Notes: generated by a model not told the origin, from the letters alone. DNA of 58,297 bases from Rhodoferax sp. (GCA_025351745.1 JANXVI010000128.1:1-58297), one strand, 5' to 3'; positions 1 through 9,454 are shown, counted from the first letter of the stretch. Program-made: numbers and translations.

Positions 1-56
1 GATCTCCCCACAAAAACTTGGCGCACCAACGCGCTACAACACAAGGAATCTCGATC

Positions 57-770
57 ATGGGCGCGCAATGGAAAGCAAAAGGCAAGGAACTCGCAGCGAA
101 TGCCAGGGGCCGTCTGTTTGGCCGCTTGGCCAAAGACATCATGATCGCAGCCCGCGCTGGGGCCGACCCGGCTGGCAACTCGCGCCTGCGCTTGGTGCTG
201 GAGCAGGCCCGCAAGGTGTCCATGCCCAAAGAAACGCTAGACCGCGCGATAAAAAAAGGCGCTGGCCTGACCGGTGAGACCGTTCACTTCGAACACGTCA
301 TCTATGAAGGCTTTGCGCCCCACCAGGTGGCCGTGATGGTGGAATGCCTGACCGACAACGTCAAGCGCACCGCGCCTGAAATGCGTGTTTTGTTTCGCAA
401 GGGTCAGCTGGGTACATCGGGGTCTGTGTCATGGGATTTTGACCACCTGGGCATGATCGAAGCCGAACCTGCAACCAAGGATGCCGACCCCGAAGCGGCT
501 GCCATCGAATCGGGTGCGCAGGATTTCGAGCCTGGAGAGGAAGAAGGCAACACGCTGTTCCTGACAGATGCCAGCGATCTCGACCTCGTCAGCCGCGCCC
601 TGCCCGCCCACGGCTTTACCGTGCTGTCCGCCAAGCTGGGCTACAAATCGAAGAACCCGATTGACCCTGCCAGCCTGAGCGCCGCAGACCTTGAAGAAGT
701 GGAAGCCTTCCTGCATGCCATCGACGGCAACGACGACGTGCAAAACGTCTACGTCGGTTTGGCCGGTTAA
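57..770 (+). CDS. yebC: YebC/PmpR family regulator / translation factor
   Basis: Cytoplasmic YebC-family protein of 237 residues, the usual family length. The start [11 protein letters not shown] and the segment around [13 protein letters not shown] match the conserved N-terminal part of the family (homologues usually begin MAGHSKW). The rest fits the acidic middle and C-terminal alpha/beta lobes. I chose ATG 57 rather than the upstream in-frame TTG because AAGGA sits about 9 bases before it and homologues start there. Members are described as DNA-binding regulators and, more recently, as helping ribosomes through proline runs; the sequence cannot say which applies here. modA begins 2 bases after its stop, so the two may be cotranscribed, but no functional link is evident. 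Confidence 0.93.
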   Translation: MGAQWKAKGKELAANARGRLFGRLAKDIMIAARAGADPAGNSRLRLVLEQARKVSMPKETLDRAIKKGAGLTGETVHFEHVIYEGFAPHQVAVMVECLTDNVKRTAPEMRVLFRKGQLGTSGSVSWDFDHLGMIEAEPATKDADPEAAAIESGAQDFEPGEEEGNTLFLTDASDLDLVSRALPAHGFTVLSAKLGYKSKNPIDPASLSAADLEEVEAFLHAIDGNDDVQNVYVGLAG

Positions 771-772
771 GC

Positions 773-1531
773 ATGCTCCGGTGGCTGGCACGCCTTGCCT
801 TGCTGGCGAACATCACCATCGGTGCCTGCGCTGCTTCCTATGCTGCTGAAGTGAGTGTGGCGGTGGCCGCCAACTTCACAGCACCCATGCAGAGAATTGC
901 GCAGATGTTCGCGCAGGATACCGGGCACAAGGCGGTGCTGGCCTTCGGTTCCACCGGCAATTTTTATGCGCAGATCAAGAATGGCGCACCGTTTCAAATC
1001 TTGCTGGCGGCCGATGCTGCGACAGCGGCACGCATCGAAAAGGAAGGCATGGGTGTAGCCAACTCGCGCTTCACCTACGCCACTGGCAAGCTGGTGCTGT
1101 GGAGCAAGCAGCCAGCGCTGGTCGATGACAAGGGCGATGTGCTGCGCAATGGCAAGTTCGAACGCATAGCGATTGCCAACCCGAAGCTCGCACCGTATGG
1201 CGCAGCAGCCTTCACGACCCTGACCAAGCTAGGCTTGATGCAAAGCCTGAAGCAGAAGTTCGTGCAGGGAGAAAACATCACCCAGACTTACCAATTCATT
1301 GCCACCGAAAACGCCGCGCTGGGCTTTGTGGCCTTGTCGCAGGTGTTTGCCGAAGGGCGTGTCAAAGAAGGCTCGGCCTGGATCGTGCCCGCCGACCTGT
1401 ACCAGCCCCTACAACAAGAAGCCGTACTGTTGCTGAGCGGCAAAGACAACCCGGCCGCAGCGGCGCTGTTGGACTATCTGCGCACAGACAAGGTCAAAGC
1501 CGTCATCCGGTCGTACGGCTACGGGCTCTGA
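773..1531 (+). CDS. modA: Molybdate ABC transporter, periplasmic binding protein
   Basis: Captures molybdate (or tungstate) in the periplasm and passes it to ModBC. The 252-residue protein has a signal peptide of about 24 residues ending near SYAAEV. The mature start ([11 protein letters not shown]) and the [11 protein letters not shown] segment are typical ModA oxyanion-binding elements. It is followed by modB after 26 bases and then by modC, which fixes the assignment. Molybdenum is relevant here because a xanthine dehydrogenase maturation gene lies further along the window. No ModE regulator is present. Confidence 0.95.
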   Translation: MLRWLARLALLANITIGACAASYAAEVSVAVAANFTAPMQRIAQMFAQDTGHKAVLAFGSTGNFYAQIKNGAPFQILLAADAATAARIEKEGMGVANSRFTYATGKLVLWSKQPALVDDKGDVLRNGKFERIAIANPKLAPYGAAAFTTLTKLGLMQSLKQKFVQGENITQTYQFIATENAALGFVALSQVFAEGRVKEGSAWIVPADLYQPLQQEAVLLLSGKDNPAAAALLDYLRTDKVKAVIRSYGYGL

Positions 1532-1557
1532 GTGGTTCTGAGGCAAACTCCGCGGAT

Positions 1558-2250
1558 ATGCCCAGCCCTATATTTGACAAAGAAGCGCTCGACGCCATCC
1601 TGCTGACGTTGGAGCTAGCCAGCCTCACCACGGTGTTGCTGCTGGTCATTGCCAGCCCGCTGGCCTGGTGGCTGGCACGCTCACGGTCGTGGTGGCGCGG
1701 GCCGGTGGGTGCGCTGGTGACACTGCCCTTGGTGTTGCCACCTACCGTGCTGGGCTTCTATTTATTGGTGGCGTTGGGGCCGCACGGGCCGTTAGGTCAG
1801 CTTACCCAGGCCATGGGTTGGGGCACGCTGTCGTTCAGTTTCGCGGGTATCCTGCTGGGCTCTTTGGTCTACTCTCTGCCCTTTGCGGTGCAGCCGATAC
1901 AACACGCCTTTGAAGCCATGGGCGAGCGCCCCATGGAGGTGGCCGCCACGCTGCGGGCCAAGCCGCTGGACGCGTTCTTGAGTGTGGCGCTGCCACTGGC
2001 GCGACCCGGATACCTCAACGCCGCCGTTTTGAGTTTTGCCCACACCGTGGGCGAGTTTGGTGTGGTGCTGATGATAGGCGGAAGCATACCCGGCAAGACG
2101 CGCGTGGTGTCTACGCAAATCTACGGCCATGTGGAAGCGATGGAGTATGCGCAAGCACACTGGCTGGCGGGCGGCATGCTGGTGTTCTCGTTTGTGGTGC
2201 TGCTGGCGCTGAACCTGCTGAGCCGCAAGACTGCGCGGGTCATGCCATGA
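1558..2250 (+). CDS. modB: Molybdate ABC transporter, permease
   Basis: Inner-membrane channel of the molybdate importer, 230 residues with about five or six hydrophobic segments. The cytoplasmic coupling loop ([14 protein letters not shown]...PLARPG, about residues 120-145) is the EAA motif that docks on the ATPase. Length and sequence are ordinary for ModB. Its stop overlaps the modC start by 4 bases (ATGA), showing translational coupling in a modABC operon. Confidence 0.95.
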   Translation: MPSPIFDKEALDAILLTLELASLTTVLLLVIASPLAWWLARSRSWWRGPVGALVTLPLVLPPTVLGFYLLVALGPHGPLGQLTQAMGWGTLSFSFAGILLGSLVYSLPFAVQPIQHAFEAMGERPMEVAATLRAKPLDAFLSVALPLARPGYLNAAVLSFAHTVGEFGVVLMIGGSIPGKTRVVSTQIYGHVEAMEYAQAHWLAGGMLVFSFVVLLALNLLSRKTARVMP

Positions 2251-3341
2251 ACGGTTGCAATGCCAGCGCCACCCGCATCCGCGTGCAGCTGACGCGGCCC
2301 AGCTTTTCGCTGGATGTGGACCTGGACCTGCCGGGCACTGGCATCACAGCCGTGTTTGGCGCATCGGGCTCGGGCAAGACCACTCTGCTGCGCTGCGTGG
2401 CGGGCCTGGAACGCACGCCGGGCGCGCTGGTGTCCATCGCCGGTGAAACCTGGCAAGACGACGCCGCCAATATCGATCTGCCCACCTGGCAGCGCCCGCT
2501 GGGCTACGTGTTCCAGGAGGCCAGCCTGTTTGAACACCTGAGCGTGCGCAAAAACCTGCAGTTTGGCCAAAAGCGCGCCCGCGCACCGGCACAGGCCGCG
2601 ACGCTGGAAGCCGCCATTGACCTGCTGGGCATTGCCCACTTGCTGGACCGCAACACGGGCGAGCTTTCGGGCGGCGAGCGCCAGCGCGTGGCCATTGCCC
2701 GCGCGCTGGCTACGCAGCCGCGCCTGCTACTGCTGGACGAACCTCTGGCATCGCTGGACCAAGCGCGCAGACAAGACATTCTGCCGTGGCTGGAGCGCCT
2801 GCGCGACGAGCTGAAGATCCCCATGTTGTATGTGACCCACTCGTCCGACGAGGTCGCCCGCCTGGCCGATACGCTGGTAGTGTTGGACGCGGGCAAGGTC
2901 ACAGCCTGTGGCCCCGTGTCGCAGGTGTTGGCGGCCACTGACGCCAGCCGCGTGCTGGGTGACGACGCCGGTGCGTTGCTGGATGCAACGGTGGCCGAGC
3001 GCGACACGCGCTGGCAGTTGGCCCGCATGGCATTCGACGGTGGCAGCCTATGGTTGCGCGACACCGGCCTGCCGCTGGGCCGCCGCGTGCGGGTGCGCGT
3101 GCTGGCCCGCGATGTCAGCATCGCCACGCAAGCGCCGCAGCAAACCAGCATCCAGAACCTGCTGCCCTGCGCCGTGCAGGCCATCACAGAAGACCCCCAC
3201 CCATCGCAAGCCCTGGTGCGCATGGAATGCGGCGCTAGCGTGCTCCTGGCCCGCATCACCGCGCGGGCGGTGGATGCGCTACAGCTTGCGCCCGGCATGG
3301 CGGTGTGGGCGCAGGTGAAGGCGGCTGCACTAGTGGAGTGA
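2247..3341 (+). CDS. modC: Molybdate ABC transporter, ATP-binding protein
   Basis: ATPase of the molybdate importer, 364 residues. Walker A is GASGSGKTT near residue 35, the signature is [15 protein letters not shown] near 140, Walker B is [12 protein letters not shown] near 160, and the switch histidine is in YVTHSS. The C-terminal 100 residues ([17 protein letters not shown] onward) form the TOBE/molybdopterin-type regulatory domain found in ModC. It is the last gene of the operon; a dispersed repeat follows directly after its stop. Confidence 0.95.
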   Translation: MNGCNASATRIRVQLTRPSFSLDVDLDLPGTGITAVFGASGSGKTTLLRCVAGLERTPGALVSIAGETWQDDAANIDLPTWQRPLGYVFQEASLFEHLSVRKNLQFGQKRARAPAQAATLEAAIDLLGIAHLLDRNTGELSGGERQRVAIARALATQPRLLLLDEPLASLDQARRQDILPWLERLRDELKIPMLYVTHSSDEVARLADTLVVLDAGKVTACGPVSQVLAATDASRVLGDDAGALLDATVAERDTRWQLARMAFDGGSLWLRDTGLPLGRRVRVRVLARDVSIATQAPQQTSIQNLLPCAVQAITEDPHPSQALVRMECGASVLLARITARAVDALQLAPGMAVWAQVKAAALVE

Positions 3342-3391
3342 TGCTATGCTTTTAGTAGCACATAAGGTTTATTCCACGAGGGCTAGAGGCC
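3341..3391 (+). repeat. Dispersed Comamonadaceae-type repeat, copy 1
   Basis: The AT-rich block ATGCTATGCTTTTAGTAGC is followed by TTATTCCACGAGGGCTAGAGGCC. The same arrangement (TAGC-rich arm, then TTCCACGAGGGCTA) recurs at 5471, 31559 and 51031, in degenerate form at 22468, and inside genes at 25898 and 37416. It fills most of the 143-base gap after modC. Confidence 0.75.
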
Positions 3392-3484
3392 TTAAATATC
3401 AAATAGTCGTTGTGGAAACTCAAAAATACCAAAAAGGGGTATACGACGCTGATCCAACAACGACCAAGGAGGAGGTTTGCGGAA

Positions 3485-4429
3485 CTACTGGTGCCCCAGC
3501 CGCACCTGCATGCCCGGATGCCGCGCGACCAAGGCCTTGAGTTTGCGCAGGTTCTCGCGGTTGCGGGTGTGGTCCTGGGTGTAGTCGCCAGGCTCCACAC
3601 CATGGTCCCAACCCCACTGGGTGTGCGAGTTGTCGCCGGTCAGCAGCACGGCACCCTGTGTACTGCGCACCAGGTAGGCGGTGCTGCCAGCGGTGTGGCC
3701 GGGGGTGTAGATGGCAAAGACGCTCCCGTCACCAAAAATGTCCAGCACCGCTTCAAACGCGTCTGGGGCCAGCGGCTCAGGGCGCATGGCGAAGGGCAAT
3801 TCCTGCAGCGGTGCCTTGCCCGCCAAAATCGCATCGGTGGCGCCCTGCGTGGCCGCATACAAGACATATGAAGCCGTTGATTCCCTGGTGCCTATATACA
3901 GCGGCACGTTGGGGGCAATGTCGGGTATGCCCGATACATGGTCGATGTGCAGGTGGGTCAAGAACACCCCTGCCAGCGGCCCGTTCAGCTCCGCCACGAT
4001 CTGCGCGGTAGGCTTTTTGATCTGCATACGCTCGAACTTCATGCCTCTTTGCAGCAGCCAGTTAAGACCGTATTCGGCGGGGCTTTGCAAAATTTTGGCC
4101 GACACCCCCGTGTCCACCAAAAAGTTGCCATGCACCGGGTGTCGCAGCACATGGGCGTAGACCGATATAGGTTCCTCATGGTCCTTCAGACCGGCGGCTT
4201 GCGGGTCTTTGAGGTTCACCAGCCCAGCCAGCGGCACCGCCCAGCTTGCACTGGTAACCGTCTCCAACACCACGGGCCCCGGTATTTGCAACTGCTGCTC
4301 CATGGCGGCATCGCTCACATTCTTGCCCATCTGCGAAGGCTGCATCAGGTGGGTTGTCGGCGTACATGCCGATAGGGCCACCAGCGATACCGCCGCAGCC
4401 GCCAGATACTTTGTTCTAAATAGACCCAT
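3485..4429 (-). CDS. Metallo-beta-lactamase-fold lipoprotein
   Basis: Putative secreted metallohydrolase of 314 residues. The N-terminus MGLFRTKYLAAAAVSLVALSAC is a lipoprotein signal with lipobox ALSAC. The fold is shown by THLHIDH (metal-binding HxHxDH), the downstream YTPGHTAGS histidine motif and GDNSHTQW. The pattern resembles lactonase-type members such as N-acyl-homoserine lactonases, but the substrate cannot be read from sequence. An in-frame GTG lies 12 bases upstream; ATG 4429 is preferred because it gives a clean signal peptide. It is transcribed away from a LysR gene that probably controls it. Confidence 0.85.
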   Translation of the reverse strand: MGLFRTKYLAAAAVSLVALSACTPTTHLMQPSQMGKNVSDAAMEQQLQIPGPVVLETVTSASWAVPLAGLVNLKDPQAAGLKDHEEPISVYAHVLRHPVHGNFLVDTGVSAKILQSPAEYGLNWLLQRGMKFERMQIKKPTAQIVAELNGPLAGVFLTHLHIDHVSGIPDIAPNVPLYIGTRESTASYVLYAATQGATDAILAGKAPLQELPFAMRPEPLAPDAFEAVLDIFGDGSVFAIYTPGHTAGSTAYLVRSTQGAVLLTGDNSHTQWGWDHGVEPGDYTQDHTRNRENLRKLKALVARHPGMQVRLGHQ

Positions 4430-4474
4430 CGTTCGCCCCACGTGAATGCAAAGGCGCTATTGTTGACAATTCAT

Positions 4475-4503
4475 ATCCAAATGAAAATAGCCTAAATTTG
4501 GAT
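4475..4503. promoter_or_regulatory. Inverted repeat in the MBL/lysR divergent promoter
   Basis: ATCCAAAT and ATTTGGAT form a perfect 8-bp inverted repeat separated by 13 bases, midway between the two divergent starts. A TTGACA at 4463-4468 lies just to its left. Spaced dyads in a divergent promoter are typical LysR-type operators, so this is the best candidate site for the adjacent regulator. A second dyad, ATCCAT-TG-ATGGAT, lies at 4510-4523. Confidence 0.5.
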
Positions 4504-4531
4504 GAACCCATCCATTGATGGATAGAACCTT

Positions 4532-5425
4532 ATGAACACGTCCTGGGACGATTTGCGTCTCTTTCTCACGGTTGCGGAACAAGGCAGCTTCAGCGCAGCT
4601 GCGCGCCTACTCAAACTGGGGCAGGCCACGTTGAGCCGGCGCATAGCCGACATGGAGGTCTCACTCGGGGAGCCACTGTTTGTACGCGCCAGCCACGGGG
4701 TGCGCCTGACGCCACTGGGCCAGCGCCTGCTACCCTCGGCTCAGCACATGGCAGAGTGGGCCGCCGAGGCAAGCACCCAGCAGGGCAAGGGCATGCAGGG
4801 AAAGGTGCGTATAGCTGCGCCACCGGCAGTGGCCTATGACCTGGTAGCACCCCTGGTGGCAGACATCCGCCAAGCACATCCGGGCCTACAGATCGAGCTG
4901 CTCTCGGGTGTGCGCCTGCTCAACCTGAGCCGGGGCGAGGCTGACCTGTCCTTGCGCTCCATGGCACCGCAAGACCCCGACCTGCTGTGCCTGGACCATG
5001 TCACTGCGCCCGTTCGGGCCTATGCCAGCGCACGCTATGTGCAAGGTCTGCCGGCGCACTACACCGCCCAAGAGCTGGACTGGATTGCCTGGGCCGCGCC
5101 GTACGACGATGTGCAAGTCAACCAGGAGTTGCGCGCACTGATACCCAATTTCAGGCCCGCATTCACGTCCGACGACTACAACGTGCAATTCGCCGCCTGC
5201 CGTGCAGGGGTAGGCGTGATGCTGCTGCCAGACGTGCGACACCGCAACACGCAATATGGCGCGCTGCAAGCCCTGCCGCTGGACTTTGGCCCCCGCGCCA
5301 TTGCCCATCTGTACATGGTGTGCCACAAACGTGCGGCAGAACTCTCGCCGGTGGCGGCGGTGCAGCGCTTCATTGCGGCCGAGTTTGCGGCCATGAGGGT
5401 CGCGGCGCAGGTCAGACAGGCGTGA
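4532..5425 (+). CDS. LysR-family transcriptional regulator
   Basis: Cytoplasmic LysR-type regulator of 297 residues, a normal length. The N-terminal winged helix-turn-helix is clear (WDDLRLFLTVAEQGSFSAAA, then GQATLSRRIADME, within residues 5-65), followed by a periplasmic-binding-protein-like effector domain. It is divergent from the metallo-beta-lactamase lipoprotein gene with 102 bases between the starts, the classic arrangement of a LysR regulator and its target. The effector is unknown. Confidence 0.92.
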   Translation: MNTSWDDLRLFLTVAEQGSFSAAARLLKLGQATLSRRIADMEVSLGEPLFVRASHGVRLTPLGQRLLPSAQHMAEWAAEASTQQGKGMQGKVRIAAPPAVAYDLVAPLVADIRQAHPGLQIELLSGVRLLNLSRGEADLSLRSMAPQDPDLLCLDHVTAPVRAYASARYVQGLPAHYTAQELDWIAWAAPYDDVQVNQELRALIPNFRPAFTSDDYNVQFAACRAGVGVMLLPDVRHRNTQYGALQALPLDFGPRAIAHLYMVCHKRAAELSPVAAVQRFIAAEFAAMRVAAQVRQA

Positions 5426-5470
5426 CAACGGTGCCATGGCAAAGCCCCAGCATTCGCTGAATCAAAAGAC

Positions 5471-5524
5471 ATAGTCGCTACATATTTAATAGCTACATAT
5501 CCTTATTCCACGAGGGCTAGAAGC
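5471..5524 (+). repeat. Dispersed Comamonadaceae-type repeat, copy 2
   Basis: TAGTCGCTACATATTTAATAGC is followed by CCTTATTCCACGAGGGCTAG. It sits between the lysR stop and the 3' end of the CtaA-like pseudogene. I see nothing else in the rest of the gap 5426-5621. Confidence 0.75.
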
Positions 5525-5621
5525 TGCTACTTCTACAACATCACCAGACTTTGCAGGACTTGGCCACCGCCGTCGCCGCGCCGGTGTTGGACCGATGCTG
5601 GCCTGGCTCTATTGGCCAGAC

Positions 5622-6461
5622 CTACGCCGCCGCTTCGCCCCGGCGCAACACTACGGAGACCAGCCCTGTGGCCAATACCTGCGACATCAGGGCATGGACC
5701 ACTCCCAGCCAAATGGGTTGACGGCCGAGCCACATCAGCATCACGCCCAGGGCCATTTGCGCGAACAGCAAAACCGTCATGGCGGTGGCCAGTCGGCTCA
5801 AAGGGCGATCGCCGTTGCGCTCCCACAGCACTTCACCCACAGCAAAAAGCAACACGATGGCCGACACAATGTGCAAGTACGCAACCCAGTGCAGTCATCG
5901 CATCTCCCACGCGCTTGCGGCCGCACCACTGCCGATATGTGCCAGAAAGGCGAGCACCCCCGCCGTCAGCCACGGGTGACGGGCTGTGGCGGTCCCGGCG
6001 CCCAGCGCTGCAGCCTCACGCAGCCACCAACAGGACATCAGCAATATCGTTCCGGCCACCACATTGGCCACGGTTACGCTGGCATAGCGGTAGCCGGGTG
6101 TGAGCGGTCCGATGGCGGCCAACAACACTGTCGCTCCCACCATCCAGGCGGTTGGCATCCAAAATGACCCGGGGGCCCTTCGGCGCAGCCAGACCAGCAC
6201 CGAGACTACGATCGCCAATAGCCCGACGCCAGAGGCTGTCAGGCGGTGGGTCAGACGCACTGCGCGCTCGATGGCGGGGACCAGCGTCGAGACGGCAACG
6301 CCACTGCTATCCCATTGGGTGGTCAGGCGCAGCAGCACGCTTGCGCCCAAAATCACCAGTGCCAGCGCGGCACCGGCGGTTCCAAGTACGATCAAGGAGG
6401 GGGCGCCACGGCGCGCAGCTTCTGGCATGGTTGGCACCGTAGTTAGGGTGGGCATGTCTTG
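5622..6461 (-). pseudogene. CtaA/COX15-like heme A synthase-like gene with in-frame TGA
   Basis: Last gene of the heme-copper operon. Read continuously it would give 188 residues, a TGA at 5895-5897, then 90 residues in the same frame, about the length and eight-helix layout of CtaA/COX15. The first half has ASVLLRLT and LTHRLTASGVGLL, which match the early CtaA helices and the heme-ligand HR motif. The part after the TGA (LHWVAYLH...QMALGVMLMWLG...VVHALMSQVLA) matches the second four-helix half. The histidine usual in helix 4 appears to be Asn (VTVANVVAG). No convincing restart site is visible after the TGA. It may be a recent nonsense mutation, a sequencing error or, less likely, two functional halves. 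It starts 11 bases after the upstream stop. Confidence 0.65.
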
Positions 6462-6471
6462 CATGGCAGGG

Positions 6472-7893
6472 TCAAGCGATCCGATTTTGTACGTCGGTGT
6501 GTGTCGAGTGGCACACACCGCCGATGACGATAACCACAAACATGATGCCCCCTACGATGGCAACCAGACCGCCCAGACCCATCAGGCCCATGCCCAGAAA
6601 TTCTTGCGTGGTGCGCAACACCTGATCGGAACCTCCCACCTTGCGTTGCACGCCATACCCACCCGACCACACCAGACCTGCAATGTGCAGCAATTGGCCG
6701 ACCCCAAATACGACGGGCTGCCACGCTGCAGCGCGGGACTGCGGTGCCCTGAACCCCAGGCGCGCCAGCAAGTGGTAGGCCACGCCCATCATCGCCAGAG
6801 TCACCCCCACGATGCAGCCGTGGTAGTGGGCCGGAATACGCACATTGCTGCCGCTGATCAAAAATCCGATGATGCCGCCTGCCGAGAAAAGCACCAAGGA
6901 AGCAATCAGGCTATTTCTCAGTGGCAACAGGGTGGGCGCGACCACCCGGACTGCCCACAGGGACCACACGACTGCCACCGCTATCGGTGGAATGACCAGT
7001 CCGCCTCCGAAACGCATCAGCAGGGTTTGCGCGCTGTGATGCTCTACAGAACTGACGTCATAAGCTAAATAGGTAATCGGGGTAACGAACACACTGAGCA
7101 GGGCGACGGCAAACAGCAGAGTCACAATGCGTGGTGACAGCGGAAGCTTTGCACCCACAGCCCACGCCAACCAGATCCAGCACACCAGCATCAGCAGGGT
7201 GTATGCAAACTGCAGCACGTGGCCTCCGCCCCAGAACAGCACTTCGTAGTAGATGCGTGGGTCGAGTTGCGGGGACAGGGCGGACCAAGACCAGCCAAAC
7301 GCAATGGCGGCTACGGCACTTGCCACCATGGCGGCATTCAAACCAAAACGCAGGGCTCCGTCGCCACTGATGGAGGGACCCACCGGCGTTACCGAGAGCA
7401 TGGAGCGCACACACAGCGTGGCAATACCAGCCCCAAACAACACCAGCCCACCGAGGAACACCGGACTATCGAGAACCGGAATGTAGTTGGACATGATAGG
7501 GATGGCGCTCTGTGCAAAAGGCGCGATGCACATGATCAGGGTTCCCGCGGCCGCCATGGCGATGGCAAACCACGCCAATTGAGGGTAGCGGTGCGTGCCG
7601 TTCAGGGACCACAGCGCGCCGCCAAAGGCCAGAAACCAGACCAGCACCGAGAGGTCCACATGCACCACCAACGCCACCCTAAAAAAATCAGCCACCGGAA
7701 ACAGGGTTTGCAATTGGGGCGTGCGTGACAGCACCAGCAAAATCGAGAAGAGGCCCGAGGCTAGCAGGGATACCATGCCCAGTGCTAACCAGGCCAAGGC
7801 CAGCCTTCGCCGCGAGTCGGACGGAACGGCCAGGTCATAGGTCCATTGCGTCGTTGAATGCGCAAACTGCACGCTTTCCAGATCAGTCATCAT
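6472..7893 (-). CDS. Heme-copper oxidase-like catalytic subunit I (second, non-canonical)
   Basis: Polytopic membrane protein of 473 residues with about twelve hydrophobic segments. The full histidine set of a heme-copper catalytic subunit is present: H78 (helix II), H225 (GGGHVLQF, helix VI), H285/H286 (VEHHSAQ, helix VII), and H356/H358 (PAHYHG, helix X). The residue four after H225 is Phe, where A/B-type oxygen reductases have the cross-linked Tyr of HPEVY. This argues against ordinary O2 reduction and for an NO-reductase-like or unknown role. It overlaps the preceding cytochrome b gene by 11 bases (ATGATGACTGA), so the two are translationally coupled; ATG 7890 is an equally good start. 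No dedicated subunit II follows it. Confidence 0.75.
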   Translation of the reverse strand: MMTDLESVQFAHSTTQWTYDLAVPSDSRRRLALAWLALGMVSLLASGLFSILLVLSRTPQLQTLFPVADFFRVALVVHVDLSVLVWFLAFGGALWSLNGTHRYPQLAWFAIAMAAAGTLIMCIAPFAQSAIPIMSNYIPVLDSPVFLGGLVLFGAGIATLCVRSMLSVTPVGPSISGDGALRFGLNAAMVASAVAAIAFGWSWSALSPQLDPRIYYEVLFWGGGHVLQFAYTLLMLVCWIWLAWAVGAKLPLSPRIVTLLFAVALLSVFVTPITYLAYDVSSVEHHSAQTLLMRFGGGLVIPPIAVAVVWSLWAVRVVAPTLLPLRNSLIASLVLFSAGGIIGFLISGSNVRIPAHYHGCIVGVTLAMMGVAYHLLARLGFRAPQSRAAAWQPVVFGVGQLLHIAGLVWSGGYGVQRKVGGSDQVLRTTQEFLGMGLMGLGGLVAIVGGIMFVVIVIGGVCHSTHTDVQNRIA

Positions 7894-9454
7894 GCAAAGG
7901 GCTATGGGGTGGATGGGAAGCCTTCATTGTCGGTGAAATGGCGTCGCGCAAGGCCTTCAATTGGGCCACTACCGCACCGCGCTGCATGCCTGCCCACACC
8001 ACGGCAATTCGCTCACGCGGCGCAGCCGCGCGCAGGCGCGGCTCGCGTTGGCCGGCGAGGCGTTCCTGCAGCCAGCGGTCACCTAGACGAAACTCACAAT
8101 CCGCCTCCCGGCAGCCAGTGATGACGACACCCTGCGCCCCCAGTCGGACGGCGTATTCGATAAACGACGGCGGCAGCATGGCCGCGCACTCCAGCGGAAT
8201 AACGGCGGTCGACGCATCCGCCAGGCTTTGCCAGTCGGCCGCCTGGCGACAGGTAAAGAGAACCAGTTGGTCCGGCCCACTGAGCGCCGACACACTGCGT
8301 TGCAGCTCCTGGCGCAAGTGGGCGATGGATAACGCGGGCAGTTCTATCCCGGAGACGATATCTTCGATGCGGCGAAAAGGCGTGGACGAAGGGCAGGAGC
8401 CGACACAGATACCACAAGCAGCGCACAAATCGGTAATGACAAAAGCCTGGAGGTTGTGGTTCAGCGAATCGGTTCGCGGCACCATGGTGACTGCGCCAAA
8501 CGGGCAATCGGTGGCGCAGCGGGAGCAGCCGTTGCAGTTGGCCAGGTCCACCTGCGCCGATGCAACAGGGACGCTGGCGTGAACTTGCAAGGGCCGAATG
8601 GGTAACCAAGGCATGGCCAGCAACAACATCGTGGTCACCGTGGCCAGCGCCCACACCGCCATAGCCGATGTACCGTCAACCAGTGGGTGCAGCGCCAGAT
8701 AGAACCAGTCCAGAGACAGCGTGGCGGCAACCTGGCCGGTAGCGGCGGGGCCCAGACTCTGGGCCGGCACCAGCAAGGACAACAGGGCGAGCATGGCCAG
8801 GCTGGTGGTCGCGAGCGCACGGGGCGGCCATATGCGCACGTGGGCCAGCCGCTGTACATGCACCCACACGCCCGCCAACAAGAACAAGGGGACGCCAATG
8901 TGGATGAACACCACTAGCGAGAAGAATCGGTCATTCAGGGCCGATGCGGTCAAAAAGTTGCGCACCAGTTGATCGGAAAAGACGGGCACGGCCTGCAACC
9001 ATTCCGCCGTGGCTGTCACGCTGTACAGCGCGCGCGCGTCCCACAATAGCCAGAAACCTGTGAGACCTGCAACCCACAGCAACCACAACAGGGGAATGCC
9101 GGAGATCCACGAAAACCAGCGCACGCCCGTGAAGTGGCCGCGCGCTGCCTCGCGCACCAGATGCAGCAGCGTGAGGACCATGAAGCCGTCGGCTGCATAG
9201 CGATGCAAACCGCGCAACAGGCGGCCAAGCAGCCAAGGATCTTCCTGCAATCGCCGGCCCGACGCATAGGCACCGCCGACACTGGTGTCGTACAACGCAT
9301 ACGAAATGATGCCGCTGACTACCAATATTACCAAGCACAAAAACGCCAACGAACCCAGATGCCGCCAGGGATTGTGGGCTGGTGCGAAGGCGCGGTCGAA
9401 GCAGCCTGTCAGGGCTTCGTCCCCCTGGCGGAATATCCGGATCAGCGTGGTCAT
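7883..9454 (-). CDS. Cytochrome b - 2x[4Fe-4S] ferredoxin - FlpD/MvhD-like fusion
   Basis: A 523-residue fusion not matching any standard respiratory protein I know. Residues 1-285 form a cytochrome b/b6-type membrane domain with both bis-histidine pairs at 14-residue spacing (H84/H98, H185/H199) and LDWFYL near 248 in place of the quinol-site PEWY motif. Residues 300-360 carry two [4Fe-4S] motifs (Cys 307, 310, 313, 317 and 344, 347, 350, 354). Residues 395-470 resemble the FlpD/MvhD iron-sulfur subunit of hydrogenase/heterodisulfide-reductase systems (Cys 402, 423, 448, 453 with GVVITGCREADC). The inference is electron exchange between a soluble low-potential carrier and the membrane b hemes. 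It lies between an unknown anchored protein and a heme-copper subunit in one operon. Confidence 0.8.
   Translation of the reverse strand: MTTLIRIFRQGDEALTGCFDRAFAPAHNPWRHLGSLAFLCLVILVVSGIISYALYDTSVGGAYASGRRLQEDPWLLGRLLRGLHRYAADGFMVLTLLHLVREAARGHFTGVRWFSWISGIPLLWLLWVAGLTGFWLLWDARALYSVTATAEWLQAVPVFSDQLVRNFLTASALNDRFFSLVVFIHIGVPLFLLAGVWVHVQRLAHVRIWPPRALATTSLAMLALLSLLVPAQSLGPAATGQVAATLSLDWFYLALHPLVDGTSAMAVWALATVTTMLLLAMPWLPIRPLQVHASVPVASAQVDLANCNGCSRCATDCPFGAVTMVPRTDSLNHNLQAFVITDLCAACGICVGSCPSSTPFRRIEDIVSGIELPALSIAHLRQELQRSVSALSGPDQLVLFTCRQAADWQSLADASTAVIPLECAAMLPPSFIEYAVRLGAQGVVITGCREADCEFRLGDRWLQERLAGQREPRLRAAAPRERIAVVWAGMQRGAVVAQLKALRDAISPTMKASHPPHSPLHDD

Noticed and set aside
5600-5620. Possible terminator hairpin after the CtaA-like gene
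   Set aside because: CTGGCC/GGCCAG can pair, but the stem is short with a 10-base loop and no T-run follows on the minus strand.
5895-5897. TGA in the CtaA-like gene as a selenocysteine codon
   Set aside because: No SECIS-like hairpin was recognised right after it, and the family is not known to use selenocysteine at a position next to a heme-ligand helix.
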